DNA of 64,000 nt. Source: Eumeta japonica. Lineage: Eukaryota > Arthropoda > Insecta > Lepidoptera > Psychidae. Positions 46,786 to 59,089 of the stretch are shown in pieces. How positions within the stretch are numbered: position 1 is the first letter of the stretch; the number at the start of each line of letters is the position of its first letter. Below the pieces are notes generated by a model, which worked only from the letters and a program-made list of their open reading frames with translations, did no database searches and had not been told where the DNA came from. The stretch lies in the NCBI GenBank assembly GCA_005406025.1, contig BGZK01000541.1:301538-365537 (forward strand), written 5' to 3'. The translations under genes and the position numbers were made by a program.

Positions 46786-46956
46786 CTTTGTCCGCATGGG
46801 CGTGAATCTACTCCTTCGTCTTACATGTCGATCGATCTTACTGTCTATTCCGATACCAGTTCCACTCTGAATTCTGATTCGGGCACTGCGCCTGATCAAG
46901 TCCCGGTAACTATTGAAGAAAGGAGTTTATATGGGGAAAAACACGCTCATTTTTGA
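46786..46956 (+). CDS. Candidate terminal coding exon, protein not recognised
   Basis: The frame starts directly after a strong acceptor, TTATCTTTCCCCAG (ending at 46785), and stays open for 56 codons to TGA at 46954-46956. The encoded tail is rich in Ser, Thr, Asp and Glu: LCPHGRESTPSSYMS, then a SDTSSTLNSDSGT-like stretch, then VTIEERSLYGEKHAHF. Codon third positions are more GC-rich than the surroundings. The Ser/Thr/acidic composition suggests a disordered C-terminus. No AATAAA is close downstream. The exon opens in phase 0; joining to 46494-46682 would require the weak donor TAT|GTACAT. Confidence 0.4.
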   Translation, partial: LCPHGRESTPSSYMSIDLTVYSDTSSTLNSDSGTAPDQVPVTIEERSLYGEKHAHF

Positions 46957-47045
46957 ATCCAATGTTGTGTAAAAATTACTAAATGACGGGTAAAAAACTT
47001 GGGAGATTTACAATTTTAAACAAATGAACATTACATTTATATGTA

Positions 47046-47048
<3 letters not shown>
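46957..47048. other. AT-rich spacer
   Basis: Would be 3' untranslated sequence if the preceding frame is a terminal exon; nothing else is seen. Confidence 0.3.

Positions 47049-47102
<54 letters not shown>
47049..47102. repeat. (AT)n microsatellite
   Basis: An uninterrupted AT run of about 27 units, followed by ACATATACATATATAG. Confidence 0.97.
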
Positions 47103-47117
<15 letters not shown>

Positions 47118-47284
47118 GTCTGTACTAGTAAGATAAATATAAAATACCCTTTATAGCAATAAAATCGAAATCGTTTCCAGAATCCTTATTGCTGAAATAA
47201 CAATTAGTGGCCTTTCATAACTTTTTAATGGCAATATTGATTAATTTGATTTTTAATGGCACGGTTGATTGAAACCGATTAATC

Positions 47285-47375
47285 AGGAATCAGGACCGAA
47301 TACGAGATCGAAATTAGGATTAGCGGCGGGATCGGGAGCGAGATCAGGACAGTCGTCGGAGTGAGATAACTTTTA
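47285..47375. repeat. GAxxCG hexamer tract
   Basis: Units such as GAGATC, GAAATT, GGGATC and GGGAGC recur every six bases (GATCGGGAGCGAGATCAGGA and similar), as in the long tract at 9555-9890. Confidence 0.55.
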
Positions 47376-48059
47376 GGGTTGGGTCAACATAGCATAATAT
47401 ATTAAAATGTATAAATTTTATATGCATTTCCATTTGAACATAAAATAAATTTTGGGCTTCTCTAGAAATACAGTGAATTCTTCTCATGAACATACTGAGG
47501 AACTTATCACAAATCTCATAATTTAGAAACGGTAACTTTCATGTCACAAACTCCTTGGAGTTCCTTCAAGCAACGAATAGAGTATCCTTCATATTATTCT
47601 ACGTTAAATACGAAATAGTAAAATTTGCTACGGCGGAGAGGTTAGAAGAAAAGGTAACAAAGAAGAAACACGAAACCTTGTAAGGCGATGACCATACGAA
47701 GATAGAAGTAGAGCCGAGCCTGCGAAGAGATGGCGCTTTCCGTGGACATACGTGACGACGACTGTTGATTGGAAAAACCGATTCCATACACCCGGATGAT
47801 CCTAGGATGAAAAGAAAAATAAGTTACGTTTCAAAACGGTCAGAACTGCGAGTGGCCGTTTTCCGGAGGAACGTCGGACGACCTCTAGTTGACATTCGTG
47901 ACTCGAGGTTGAGTGCGACACGTAAAAATGGCGCCTTTTAACGTTTACTGTACGGCTAAGGTGTGAGATAAGTACCCGTGGACACATCGTAATGGCTGTA
48001 CCGGACATTCTAACGCGAAATCGATATAAACGTATGAAAGTGGTCCAGTACGAGTCCAA
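47376..48059. other. No recognised gene
   Basis: Partly GC-balanced (47620-48050) with minus-strand frames of 62 and 85 codons lacking recognisable similarity. It directly precedes a SINE-like repeat and may be repeat-derived. Confidence 0.3.
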
Positions 48060-48285
48060 TTGGCGAAGGGAAGGTTACGTACTACAAATTATTGCCTTAT
48101 CCTTTATAGGTTTTTTTTTTTAATCTGATCCGTGTTAGTCGTGACGACTACAAAATAATAGTTTAACTGAAAAAATGTATAAAAATTCATCTTAGGTTAG
48201 GATTCGAACCCGACTTCATTCTATAAGTAGGCTACTATAATATCCACCACACCAACTGAAATTAGTAGTCCAAGGTGTAATTGAA
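48060..48285 (-). repeat. tRNA-derived SINE-like repeat
   Basis: On the minus strand the segment has a perfect polymerase III B box, GGTTCGAATCC (plus-strand 48200-48210). A diverged A-box region, CAGTTGGTGTGGTGGA, lies near 48258-48243 at tRNA-like spacing. Past the B box comes a T-rich/A-rich body ending in the GGTTACGTACTACAAATTAT block, read on the plus strand at 48071. That block is shared with 35910-36000. Confidence 0.55.
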
Positions 48286-49861
48286 AAACGCATTTTATGC
48301 ATAGTTACCCTTCACTTCAAAATTTTTGGTTTTCCATGAGAACTTGAAGATTTGAGATGTTTGTTTAAGTTTATTTATAAACTATGAGTAGACCCCTCCT
48401 CTCTATATTCTGTATTTTATTAAATTTTTAGGATCAATATTTTCGTAAACAAAGAGTAAATAATCGATTTTTCTGTATATTTTTCATATCTCTTGAATTA
48501 AACATTTCACAACATTCATTTGAACTAAAAATATGTATCAAATTTCAAATTGTTATCATCCAGATTATTTGAAAACAATAAGACAGACAAACAAGAAAGA
48601 AATCCTCTAAACATTCTGTTTTCTCGACGGATATACAGAATTGTAAAGTTAAGTAAATTGCACTTTGAGACAATAATTTACAAAAAAACACTTAAGTCAA
48701 AATTATTTATTATTTTGAGATTACTCATTTTTTTATATGACAATCGTATTACGTTCACGTCGTAACATTTATACAAAAAAAAGAACCTTAGCGTATTCTA
48801 TTTTATGTAGGAAACGCAAAAGGGGACAGGCTTTGAGGCTTCGATGAAAAGGCTTCATTAAGCAAAACGTACGTTTATTTTTAACTTTCAGGATGTTCCT
48901 TTTCAGGTAAAGGATTTTCTAAAAATAAACGGATTCTTCATGTGCTCAAATACAGGATTTGTATATATATGCGTACAAAAAAAGCACATACTATAAGAAG
49001 ATTTTGTGGGACGACCGTCTGTGCGCTACTCGATTCGTCCCCTCAGCCGACTGTAAGCGAATCATTACTCTTAATTCTCGTACGGTTTTATTGTTCCTAA
49101 ATATACATACACTAATCCATACTCTCTTTAACGTATAACTGTAATTCAGCATAACATTGAATTCTGTTTATATTTTCGACCAACTTCGATAATGATTAAG
49201 ATCTCATTCCTATCCCCGAAAACACCATTTCGATGGCGGGCTCGCGCTATAAAAATTTGGAGTGATCAACCATCTGCGGTGTTACCAATAAACTACGACT
49301 AGGGATACTTCAAGGAAAAACGAGATTCCCTTGTAAAACTTGGGCAACACACTTGTGACTTCTCTAGGCTTCCGAGTGTCCACGGGCGGCGGCGGCTGAA
49401 GATAAATCAGATATAGATATGTTCTTTTGTCCTGCTTTAGCTAGAGCCGAGTCCAAAAACAACTATACAGTTATTTTCTTTACAAGCCATTCGGCTACTT
49501 TGCATGTTCGATTAAGCTATGCTTAATAAAACTGTCCAGACATCACTTTTACTTTTGTACTGAGCAAACGGAAAAGCAGCTCCGATCCCGAATTCATTGG
49601 CCATTGATAATCATTCGATGATCTTTACAGCGTTTGGAGCGCAACAACTAAATTATTCTTGAACAAACTTTTAAAATTAATCTTATATTTATTATATAAA
49701 AGTTCTACAAATCATGCAAATCACATTTTCATTCATTTCCACAATAAAATAATTCATCCTATTTCTACTATTATCACTAATGAGTTTCGATCTGTTCCTG
49801 CTAAGATTGTCATGTTGGAATCATATAAATTTATGAAAATATGTATATACATCAATAAGTA
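48286..49861. other. No recognised gene
   Basis: AT-rich with a GC-balanced patch at 49000-49400. ORFs of 67-71 codons at 48550 and 49659 have the composition of chance frames. Confidence 0.35.
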
Positions 49862-49991
49862 ATTAATTTTAATTATGTTTAATTTTAATTAAGTTTAATT
49901 TTAATTATGTTTTATTTTAATTATGTTTAATTTTAATTATGTTTAATTTTAATTGTGTTTAATTTTAATTGTGTTTAATTTTAACAATGTT
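49862..49991. repeat. 16-bp tandem repeat, about eight copies
   Basis: The unit AATTTTAATTATGTTT is repeated about eight times with small changes (TATG to AAG or TGTG; AATT to TATT). Confidence 0.92.
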
Positions 49992-50270
49992 TTATTATGT
50001 ATGTATGTTTTACTGCCATTAAAGACTAGTTTCTAACGACAAATCGCTGTATTATCCCCTAACTCCTAACTATTAAAGAGTGCTGTGACTTTCATCTTCT
50101 ATTCGGCAACTTGAAATGATTTCAACTAGACGCAAAAAACATGAAAAATTGAAAGAAAAGAGTACAAACACACTACATGTGCCTATAAAATATGAGGCTA
50201 TTTCTCTATTTCCTTGCCATGATGCCATGGCTTGACTTGGCGACTATGCGACAACCTCGGGAGTATTCCC

Positions 50271-50655
50271 TTACGAACGAAAAAAAAAATTTTCTAATTG
50301 GTCCATAATTAACGAAATTGTAGCTGACGAGTTCTGGTGGTCATCTGTGGTCTTCTTCATCAGTTCCACTTTACTAAATGATATTTTCTAAATGAAAGTG
50401 TTTGACTTGAAGCCTAAAACAAAATTTCTATATGTATACTTATAATATTTGAGGATGTCCTTCAATTTCTCATGGACCTCATTATCAGAAATAGATTTTG
50501 AAAAACAAAAATGGGACCAATTTAGAAGTTTATCCTTCCAAATAAAAAAAGTATTTCCCAAATCGGTTAATAGGTGACGGAGTTCTGAGATAATAAAGAT
50601 AAGAAAAAATACAACTGAATAGAGAACCTTCTCGTTTTTGTTTTGAAGTCGGTTA
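50271..50655 (+). repeat. Dispersed lepidopteran repeat ending in GAAGTCGGTTAA
   Basis: The segment ends AATACAACTGAATAGAGAAC, CTTCTCG, a T-run and TTTTGAAGTCGGTTAA. This is the reverse of the very common lepidopteran start 'AACCGACTTC..AAAAAGGAGGAGGTTCTCAATTCG'. The body includes ATTGGTCCATAATTAACGAA and TTAATAGGTGACGGAGTTCT. No open frame is seen. Confidence 0.65.
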
Positions 50656-52889
50656 AATAGATCACATCACAGACATGATGTAATGTATTTATATACGCAC
50701 AAAAAGCCCTGGTTCTTTTTGAGAGATTTAGCAGTATAGAAAGGAAAGTTTTTATTTAAACGAAATTTAGAAGTACACAAAAGAAAGTTTTTTTTTTTCT
50801 TAAACAAAACTTTATTGGTTCTCTTCGAAATTTTCACACCAATTATGAACAAGTTTTTTAAATAACTATTAATTGAATTTATATGCGCATGTTTAAAAAT
50901 AGTTAATTGCGAAATTTACACGATTTTGTGATTTTTTTTCATATTTCATGATTCTTTTATATTGTATTTCAGAGCACTATGGCACTGTGAATATTTGACA
51001 CTGGCAGAAAAAGTTTTCTCTCTCGGCCACCGCTCTTCTGTACTTAGCGTGCAACCGGCTTAAAATGAGATAGAAAACTTAATTTTATTAGATATTATTA
51101 TCAGAGAAAATTATCACGTGAATTATATACACTGATATACTCGTAGACGTCTATTTTTCATTTTACATGCCTCATTTAGAAATATTTGAAAATCAATGTA
51201 TTTATGTGGAAGTCTGACTTTTTATGCAATTCGCATACTATGTATAGACTCTGAATATTTTGCCTCTTTCAATATAACTAGAAGGGAGTACAAAATTAAA
51301 CATCTTGTTTTACAAGTTTATTTGTTTTATTTTTTAATATGTGGGAAAAATTAAAAAACAAAGTTCTCACTCAGAACCGCCCACGAATCAGGTGAGGCGC
51401 ATGTAGCAGAATCTAGTCTACTTTCATCCGTAAATATTTTAATGCCACAGTTACTTAAAACCTTAAGTCACAGAATATTTTTAAGTGGAAATTAAAATAC
51501 GAAAAACAAAAACATGTACTTACTTTTATCATTTACTTTACAAATTATAATTAAAATGGAAATAAGAATATAAAATGAGACGCGTCCTATTTAATGATAA
51601 TTGCAATGAAAAATAAAATATAACGTGACATTTTTTTAAGACTCCGTCTCCCTGAACGTGAGACATTAAATGAAAATTCACAATTCTCCGACTCCTATTT
51701 TCATAACTTGATATATGTAGCCTTGAATCCTGAAAACCGTAAGTCCTAAATAATATTTAAATAAGTATTTTTTTTTTGTAAACCATTAATATTTATAATA
51801 CATAGGATGTTTATTTCTTCCTCATTTATGTACGCTTATGCATTTTCCGTCGATGACTAATATCCACAGGCCTATAAAGAAGTAGCTGAACGGTGGAATG
51901 GTCGCGTTCACTGACGTACAATATTCTTATGTATACTTCTTTACGGACCGTGTAATGGTCGCCCTCGGCCGATGTTTATATCGGTACAAGCATGGATCCC
52001 TAATACTACTATATACTACAGTATTCCTAGCCATATTCGGGCGGTAACAAGACAAAGGTTGCACTACAGAAGCCGCCTTGGCGCTCGTCGTCGGTTGTGT
52101 CGCCAATGACTTCGCCCAAATAAAGAATAATAGACTTTATTTCTATGCGAACCTTTGAAACCGGGATTGGCGTCGTGACAACACAATTAAATTGATTTAT
52201 TTGTTTGGAAACTGATAAATTCATCAGTGTTCAAATTTTTCTCCATATGACTTTTGTGATATGGAGAAAAATGCAGCACGTGCAGCAGGTAGAAAAAACA
52301 TGTTCAGGTAGAACATATATATTCACTGGCCAATAAGTATTTGTATTATCGCACGCCTCGAATATTTGAGAAGAGAGACGCCGTATGAAGAATTTTCAAC
52401 TCTTTCCAATTCATTCTAAATGCAGGTACTGACAAGGATTCCTTAAAAGATTTCATCAGATTTGAAATGAAGTCGGTGAACATTAGGCCGCTGGTGCTTA
52501 ACTTTAATGTTTTCAAATTTGGCTATTGCATTTAAGAAAGCAACCCTTTTTTTGTGGGCTACTTCTAAACAACATGCTTAGTAATTACTTCATATAGATA
52601 GATCATCAATACCGACCAACGTACCTCATACCGACGTCATCGACCCCTCGTTAAATATTTTATAAAAGAAATCTATGAATATCATAGATTTACAATACGC
52701 ATTACAATGAAATTTTGATATACGTTGGTATATTATATATTACACGTAGGTTTATCCGACTGCTCCTAGCTATATCTGTGCAAAAGCTCGCCGCTAACTT
52801 TTATCAGCCTACTCCTAGTTCAGCTCGTACCGTGTATCTCCGATGGCTGACTGTTTTTATGACAAAATAATAAATCGGAAGACGCACAT
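50656..52889. other. Intergenic or intronic DNA
   Basis: No supported gene. The GC-balanced patch 52020-52230 has a 65-codon minus-strand frame (52224-52027), VTTPIPVSKVRIEIKS...EYG, that ends in a stop and looks moderately protein-like, but it lacks clear splice sites. Confidence 0.3.
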
Positions 52890-53240
52890 CGAACCGCATT
52901 CGGTCTCGACTCGCCTACGGACGTATCGTATCGTAAAATCTACAATCACATTACAGGCCGCAGACAGATAAAAGGACGGACACGGCGTACGGGCGCTTCG
53001 CTAACAACAAAATTAAATAAACAGAACGGGCCGTGCGAGCGCGCAGCCCGTGGGAGAGCATCGGCCATTGATAAATCCCTTCGAGTCGGAGCGCGAGACC
53101 AGTTAAAAGGGAAATTGTGTTGGAATTCCGGCGGCGTGAGTAAGCGGTCATCTGACAGCCGCCGACCCGCCGCTGCGCCGGATGCTTACAGAGTGCTGTG
53201 TACCCGTCCCTCTCCCTCTTGCGCCTCGTTATGGTCGCGG
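52890..53240. other. GC-rich island
   Basis: A roughly 350-base GC-rich interval (GGGCCGTGCGAGCGCGCAGC and similar) within AT-rich DNA, containing CATTGATAAATCC near 53066 and AAATTAAATAAACAG near 53008. It is a candidate regulatory element or promoter. No exon is recognised. Confidence 0.3.
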
Positions 53241-54893
53241 CGACGGGATCGTTACATAAAAAAAGAACTGGTCAAGCACCAATCGGAGTAACGTGATTAG
53301 CGTTCCGTAGAAAAATCTAAAGCTTGGTACACAGATGTGTCTGAAGATCTAAAATGTACTTAAAAGCGGCACACTAATATATAATAATAGTGACAGTGTA
53401 TTATACAGTAGCAATGAAAAGGAACTTAGTAAATTTGTCGTTTTTTTTTTTTTAATGTGTGAAATTAATAAGTTGATGGTGATATCACATATGTCCACAC
53501 GTTTTGTTGATGTCTTTAAAAATGTGACTAAATATTTATCTATAAATATTTGTATTTCATATAATAAATTTAATAAGCAATCATTCTTAGAGCTTACTGG
53601 ACTCATATACGTAGTGCCAAAACTACTAAAGTCTAAACTAGGTAAATAAGTACTTTCTGTTACAAAGACACACAATAATGAAATTTTTTTTTGAAAGCAG
53701 TCTCCAATTAAATTGTTTTTCTTTATAATTCTAACATTTGATATTAACTCTTCTAGTTGTCATACAAGGTATGCTTATTTGAACTCGTTTAAACTTTCAT
53801 CGTATACAGGATGGAATCCAACATGCATCTTTCCGCAAATATTCACAATCTCCTCCTTTTCTAGAACAACTTTGCTAAAGTAACTATAACAAAAAGGCAT
53901 CATTGAAAATATGCTTATAAATAATATAAAACAATTTTGACGCAACGTTATTAAATGCTCGGCTAACCGGCATGGCAAGCGCCGTGTCCCCAGCGTGCCC
54001 CGGACAAGTGACAACTTGAATTCCCGCCCCGCGCTCGGGCTATGCAATACATTATTTTTAAAGAACCTATCTAGACACTAACCTACAAATGAATCTTGAT
54101 ATTGTCAGTGATGTAAACTTTGCCGAAAGTATTATGACATTAGTCTTTGATTCACATGTGGAAAACATATGGTCCACTTACAAAACTTTACATTAAAACT
54201 CACTAAACAAACAAGGCAAACTAAGTCAATTTATCGCGTAAACGATACTCCACGCTATTTACAGACGCACAGGCAGCAATGTCACCTATGCAAACTCCCC
54301 AACACAATTCATGTTTGCATATTCGATAGTAGTGAAATGCATTGTTATTAAACACTTTAATATTAGTCACACTTAATCTTAGATTCGAAAACGCTAATAT
54401 CGTAAAAATAACACTTTATAATAAAATACCTAAACCTCTAAAGCCGCGTGCCCGGTCGTTGACCACGACCATCGCAGCGCGTCAACACGGGACGACGATT
54501 CACTGACGCCTACGTGCGTTGAGCTCCTAATGACAATGGGGGCGGGTTTAGTGGGGGGACGTATTGTACACGCATCATTTAAGGATGTATCTCGTGAGAT
54601 TACACGTTTACCTTTTGATCATTTTTTTTCGGTAACGGCTACTTTAATGACTATGTTTTCTTTGGCAATTTTTTTTTTAAAAAGGAGATTATGAATATTT
54701 GTGGAAAGTCATATAATCGATTCCATACGGTATGCGCAAAATACAAATGAGAATGAAATTTCAGATTATAACCGAAAATAACCGTCTATTTTTACCACCA
54801 ATTAATAAAAATTTTAAAACTGATAATTTTTAATTTCTTTTTTGTGTACTCAACAATTAAAGGACTTTTGAAATTTGAACCTCTAATTCGAAA
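53241..54893. other. No recognised gene
   Basis: AT-rich, with GC-balanced patches at 53930-54045 and 54440-54560. The 108-codon minus-strand frame at 53675-53349 is Leu/Ser/Thr-rich with poly-Lys and lacks family features. I treat it as chance. Confidence 0.35.
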
Positions 54894-55082
54894 ATGTCGG
54901 GTACATATTGGCCTATTGCAGAGAGATACCCTAACTTTCTGATTCAAATAAACAGACTTGAACCTGAACCTCTCCACCTAGCCTACTGCGTGTTGGGTGC
55001 TTATGATGATATCATCACCGTTATCATCAATAAGGTAACACCCAATGGGACTGACGGCTCGACGTGCTATTGCATGGTGTAG
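54894..55082 (+). repeat. Repeat-like block with a 62-codon frame
   Basis: ATG at 54894 opens a frame reading MSGTYWPIAERYPNF... to a stop at 55080. The text AATGGGACTGACGGCTCGAC GTGCTATTGC near 55045-55073 resembles a phrase found in lepidopteran RTE-like retrotransposon tails ('GACGGCTCGACGTGCTCTCC'). I therefore prefer a retroposon fragment over a host exon. Neither is proven. Confidence 0.3.
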
Positions 55083-55589
55083 TTTAACCTACGTTTTGTA
55101 TGTAAATAAAATATTGTATGTGTAATCGTCTATTTAAAACTTGAAGATAACGGTTAATAAACGAGGATCACTTAAAATGAAAAGGTAATCAAATATACAT
55201 ACACCTCAGCATTGCACTTATAAAAATCTAACACCAGACTAAAGCCGAAATAGTGATGTCATAAGACATCATTTTGAACTACCTAGCTAAATAACTAAAT
55301 GACTAGCCAAAGTTCATTTAAACATTTTATAATACCACTGATGATGGTATTATACAATCACAAATATACCACAAATTATTATTATTAGATAAAATATCAC
55401 AATATAAAAGTTTGTACCTGTTAATATTACATAGTTGATATTAAATAGAAATGTTCTAAGACATACAATTTTTAAGTTTTTAGTATTAACTTGACCAACA
55501 CACATCATTCAGCGACATAGGAACGCATAAACAAAACCAAGTAACTTATGTTATTCGAGTAAAACATCAGTAGATAGCGAGCTGAGCGC
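55083..55589. other. AT-rich spacer, nothing recognised
   Basis: A small inverted repeat, AATACCACTGATGATGGTATT, lies at about 55331-55351. No coding content is visible. Confidence 0.4.
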
Positions 55590-55830
55590 TACAAGCTCAG
55601 GCGTCAGCCGAGGCCGGGCCGGTGCGTGGGCGGCGTCCTAAAACGGGTTACGATAAAAGAGAGTCCATATCCTGCATAACTCGTCGCGTCGCCAGCCAAC
55701 GGAAATGACTTATCAGACACGGCGCGCGAGCGCCGGTGCCATTGTGAATGCAGGTCCCGGCGTCTGGGCAATAAAAAAATACTTAAGCGGGCCGGCGCGG
55801 GGCGCAGGTTACGTACAATGGCGGTTTCGA
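55590..55830. promoter_or_regulatory. GC-rich island with transcription-factor-like sites
   Basis: The island (GAGGCCGGGCCGGTGCGTGG, GGGCCGGCGCGGGGCGCAGG) contains short AT-core motifs: CTTATCA near 55709 (GATA-type, minus strand), CCATTGTGAATG near 55739 (Sox or TEAD-like) and ACTTAAG near 55781 (NK-homeodomain-like). It carries no recognisable frame. The pattern fits an enhancer or promoter of a developmental gene, but motif matches this short are weak evidence. Confidence 0.3.
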
Positions 55831-57486
55831 ATTATTCTTCCTGTTAGGAACAGGTAGGTAAATATTATTTTAGGCGTGTCCCCGTGCGATTGTCGATATG
55901 TCGATAAGAAGTATGCGATAACGCAAACGTGCGTTGTCCGCACTTCCGTGTTACTTTTAATGGGAGCCGGCTCGATTTCACGTTTTATTGAATAAATTGA
56001 AGTGGTAAAAAAATAGGAACAATCTTACTAATTTAGAAAGTACTAAAATTTAGTAAAAATTAAGATGTTTGATTTATCATTTAACTATCTCATTTCCACT
56101 AAATTCTACTTTAAAGTTGGTTTGTCACCAAGATCAAACTAAATAAAATCTACAAAACTTTAATCATGATTACGAGTAATCAGAACATAATAAAAGAGAC
56201 GGTCATAGGCAACGATAAAGTTAGAACATCAACGGATAATAAATAATATCTAGTCTACAACGCCTCTATAAAATTTTATAGAGATCACGAGTTACAGCAT
56301 CCGCAGTCCTAAAACTTTAGTGCCGATCAACTGTCAATAAAATACATATCGTATAAGAGGATCTAAAAAATCCTAATTCGAAAAAAATAATAAGTCTCTT
56401 GAGAAATATAATATGAAATCAATTTTTTATTGAACGCATATCATTAAGTGACACTTTTATTAATTACACATTTTAATACAATAAGTGCGTATTTGTTTCT
56501 TTTCATGTTATTACTGAACTAGTAAATTACTGCGAATATTCAAAAATTCTTAGTAAATGATGGCTATATTTTTGCACATGAGCCAATTCTACGACCGAAA
56601 CCAAATTCGGGTTCGAAAACGATATCGATTTCTGGATCTGGACTGAGATCAAGATTATGTTCTAAATAAACGCGTTTAAAAATTAAAAACTTTATACAAC
56701 ACGAAATTGTTCAATTGTCTATAGCGCAACTTTGTGAAAGACCCGTGTCAATTTATAATTCAACGGTATAATTTACTTTAACCCTCGTACAATATAACTT
56801 ACTATCAATACCCTCGTCTTCGCTCGCTCGGGCATAGGTTACCTACGCCTACATCCTCTGCCTACACACTTGTTCCTGTCTCAATTGTTAAGTCTATTCG
56901 TATTAAATGTTTTACGATCATGATTTTGGACCCGTTTTACATCTGAATTCAGCTTCGCAAATAATTATTTATAATATAAATTAAGTATTTATAAAATAAA
57001 TGATAGTGTCTAATCCTCAAGGATTATGATGGAATGAACTGTATTTTTCTAGTAGGATGTTTTATAGAACATCCTTTATTTAATATATTAAGAATAAATT
57101 GTAAAGTATGTAATAAAAAAATAAGGCTCAATTTTCTTCGAGACGTTATCAATATTAGTTATTTATTTATAATAATAAATACAAAATACGGTGTGATAAT
57201 TTGTCTCTGATCAATTAAAAACGAAATATGGTGAAAGCGCTCTTAAAATTAAATAATTAAATACATAGCTATTAATACCATTTCTGTTTTTTACCAATGT
57301 TTAAGTACCTTTAAAAACAAATTATTGCATAAATATCAAGTACTTTATAAATCACTTTCCAACATGGATTAGGCGGCACAAATGCATGCAATACGTAAAT
57401 AATTGATGGAACGTTCTGTCTCATAAAATGGTGTTGCTTTAAACAATAAGGTAACTTCACAAGCAATTCTTCAGAATAAAGTAAAA
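55831..57486. other. AT-rich DNA with a weak hexamer tract
   Basis: 56575-56660 contains GACCGAAACC, GGGTTCGAAAACGATATCGA and GGACTGAGATCAAG, a diverged GAxxCG tract. The palindrome CCTGTTAGGAACAGG lies at about 55840-55854. No exon is recognised. Confidence 0.35.
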
Positions 57487-58255
57487 AAATCGGCCAAGAG
57501 CATGTCGGACTATGTTATAGGATTCTGAAGCCATTATTACAAAGAAGAACACTACAGATGAAAAAAGTACGTTGTTACACTTTTTCCGTGTTTCCCGCAC
57601 GGAATAGGTATAAGCACTTTAATCGCCTATAACTAGAAAAACAAGTACGTATGTTGACTATTACTATTAAACTAGTGTAAACTAAAGTGCGCCAGCAAAA
57701 GAGCGTATTTTCATGACACTTACGTCCTTTTGTTCAGAAGAGCAGTTTTTCAGTGATAACTCAAAAACAGTATTTTCAACCATGTTCAAAATAATTTTCG
57801 TTGAAAGTATTTACTAAATGTTCCTTTCGTTATTTTTTTCATATTTTTTTGGACTTACGGTTTATAAAATAGAAGGGGTGGGACAATTTCTACAAAATTC
57901 TGAGCGATTATTTCCGAAACTATTCCGTTATTAGAAAAATTGCTCAGAAACCAAAAAGTGTTTTTATATGAGCTTTCAAAATATGTGCTATTTGTTAATG
58001 TTTGTCAAAAAAAATTTTTTTTAGCTTTTGTTACATTTATGGAGTGCCCTCTCTAGAAATATTTATTTTCATTATTTAACCACCAAACTAAGTAGCGGCC
58101 TATATAAGACACCTAAACTGTAAATTTCATCAATGAACGTCTTGTAATTTAGAAAAAAATAGCCTGTGATAGACGGGCGGATGGACGAACGGACGGACGG
58201 GGATAACGAAACTCTAACTATATATATTTAGCCATTTTGGCTCGGAACCCTATAA
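57487..58255 (+). repeat. CGGCCAAG-family dispersed repeat, complete copy
   Basis: The head AAATCGGCCAAGAGCATGTC GGACT begins at about 57487, and the tail GCCATTTTGGCTCGGAACCC TATAAAA ends at about 58255. Just before the tail comes the expected run of GACGGACGG units (58163-58202). The element is about 770 bp and non-coding. It spans the whole head-to-tail order seen piecemeal at 4975, 16260-16512 and 19200. Confidence 0.75.
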
Positions 58256-59089
58256 AAGTATCCTTTTTCTTTGCCTTAACAGAAATCTTTCCAGCAAGTA
58301 GACGCATAAATTTTAAATGCCGTCTCATGTAAAAAGCTGTAAACTCTTCATTGTCGACAAATGATATCTCTTTAATTGATATTATTTAGTCCATACCAAT
58401 AATGTTTAATTGAATATGAAATAAATATACATTACACATTTTTTTACCAACCAACTTTTGAGTCTTATAATAATTTTGCTGATGTTACGATTCGTTTATA
58501 GACGGCATCTTTCCTTCTGATCGACATTTTAGAATTACAGTGCACACCAAAAACTATTTACCACTTGAGCCAGCCTGATTTATTACCATGTTCTAAATTT
58601 ATTTCTGTTCTTGCTCAGTGCTGACCACGGAGCCGAGGTATTAAAATTCCTCGACTATATTCATGAGGGCTTCTTCTGTGGTGAGATATTGATAATGAAC
58701 TAATATAAATATTATCATCGAAGATTAAAGCATTTGGGATCGGGACATTGAGAATGGATTTGAACCGTGTTCAAGCTAAACCCAAGTGGGAATGGTGGTG
58801 CAAACCATGGCCAATCATTTTAAAATCAAGTTTAGAAACATGATTGGAAGCGTTATTATTGACTGATGGTAAAATCGATATTGAAGTTTCACAATATTTT
58901 CTATATCCACACAAAAACACATGGGGTAACTATATCCACACAATAACACAATTCGTTACAAGAAGCATCAATGAAAAAGTATGGAAGTAACGTAGAATAA
59001 CTAATATTTTATGTGCGAAGTAAAAACAAAGCGTAACATCGATATTGCCTAAAACGAGCAGCATTGCGCTGTCGCTGGCAATATCGTCG
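58256..59089. other. No recognised gene
   Basis: AT-rich. A diverged direct echo, ACTATATCCACACAATAACA, follows TATATCCACACAAAAACACA at about 58902-58950. Confidence 0.35.

Noticed and set aside
53349..53675. 108-codon minus-strand frame
   Set aside because: Leu/Ser/Thr and Lys runs typical of AT-rich chance frames; no family features.
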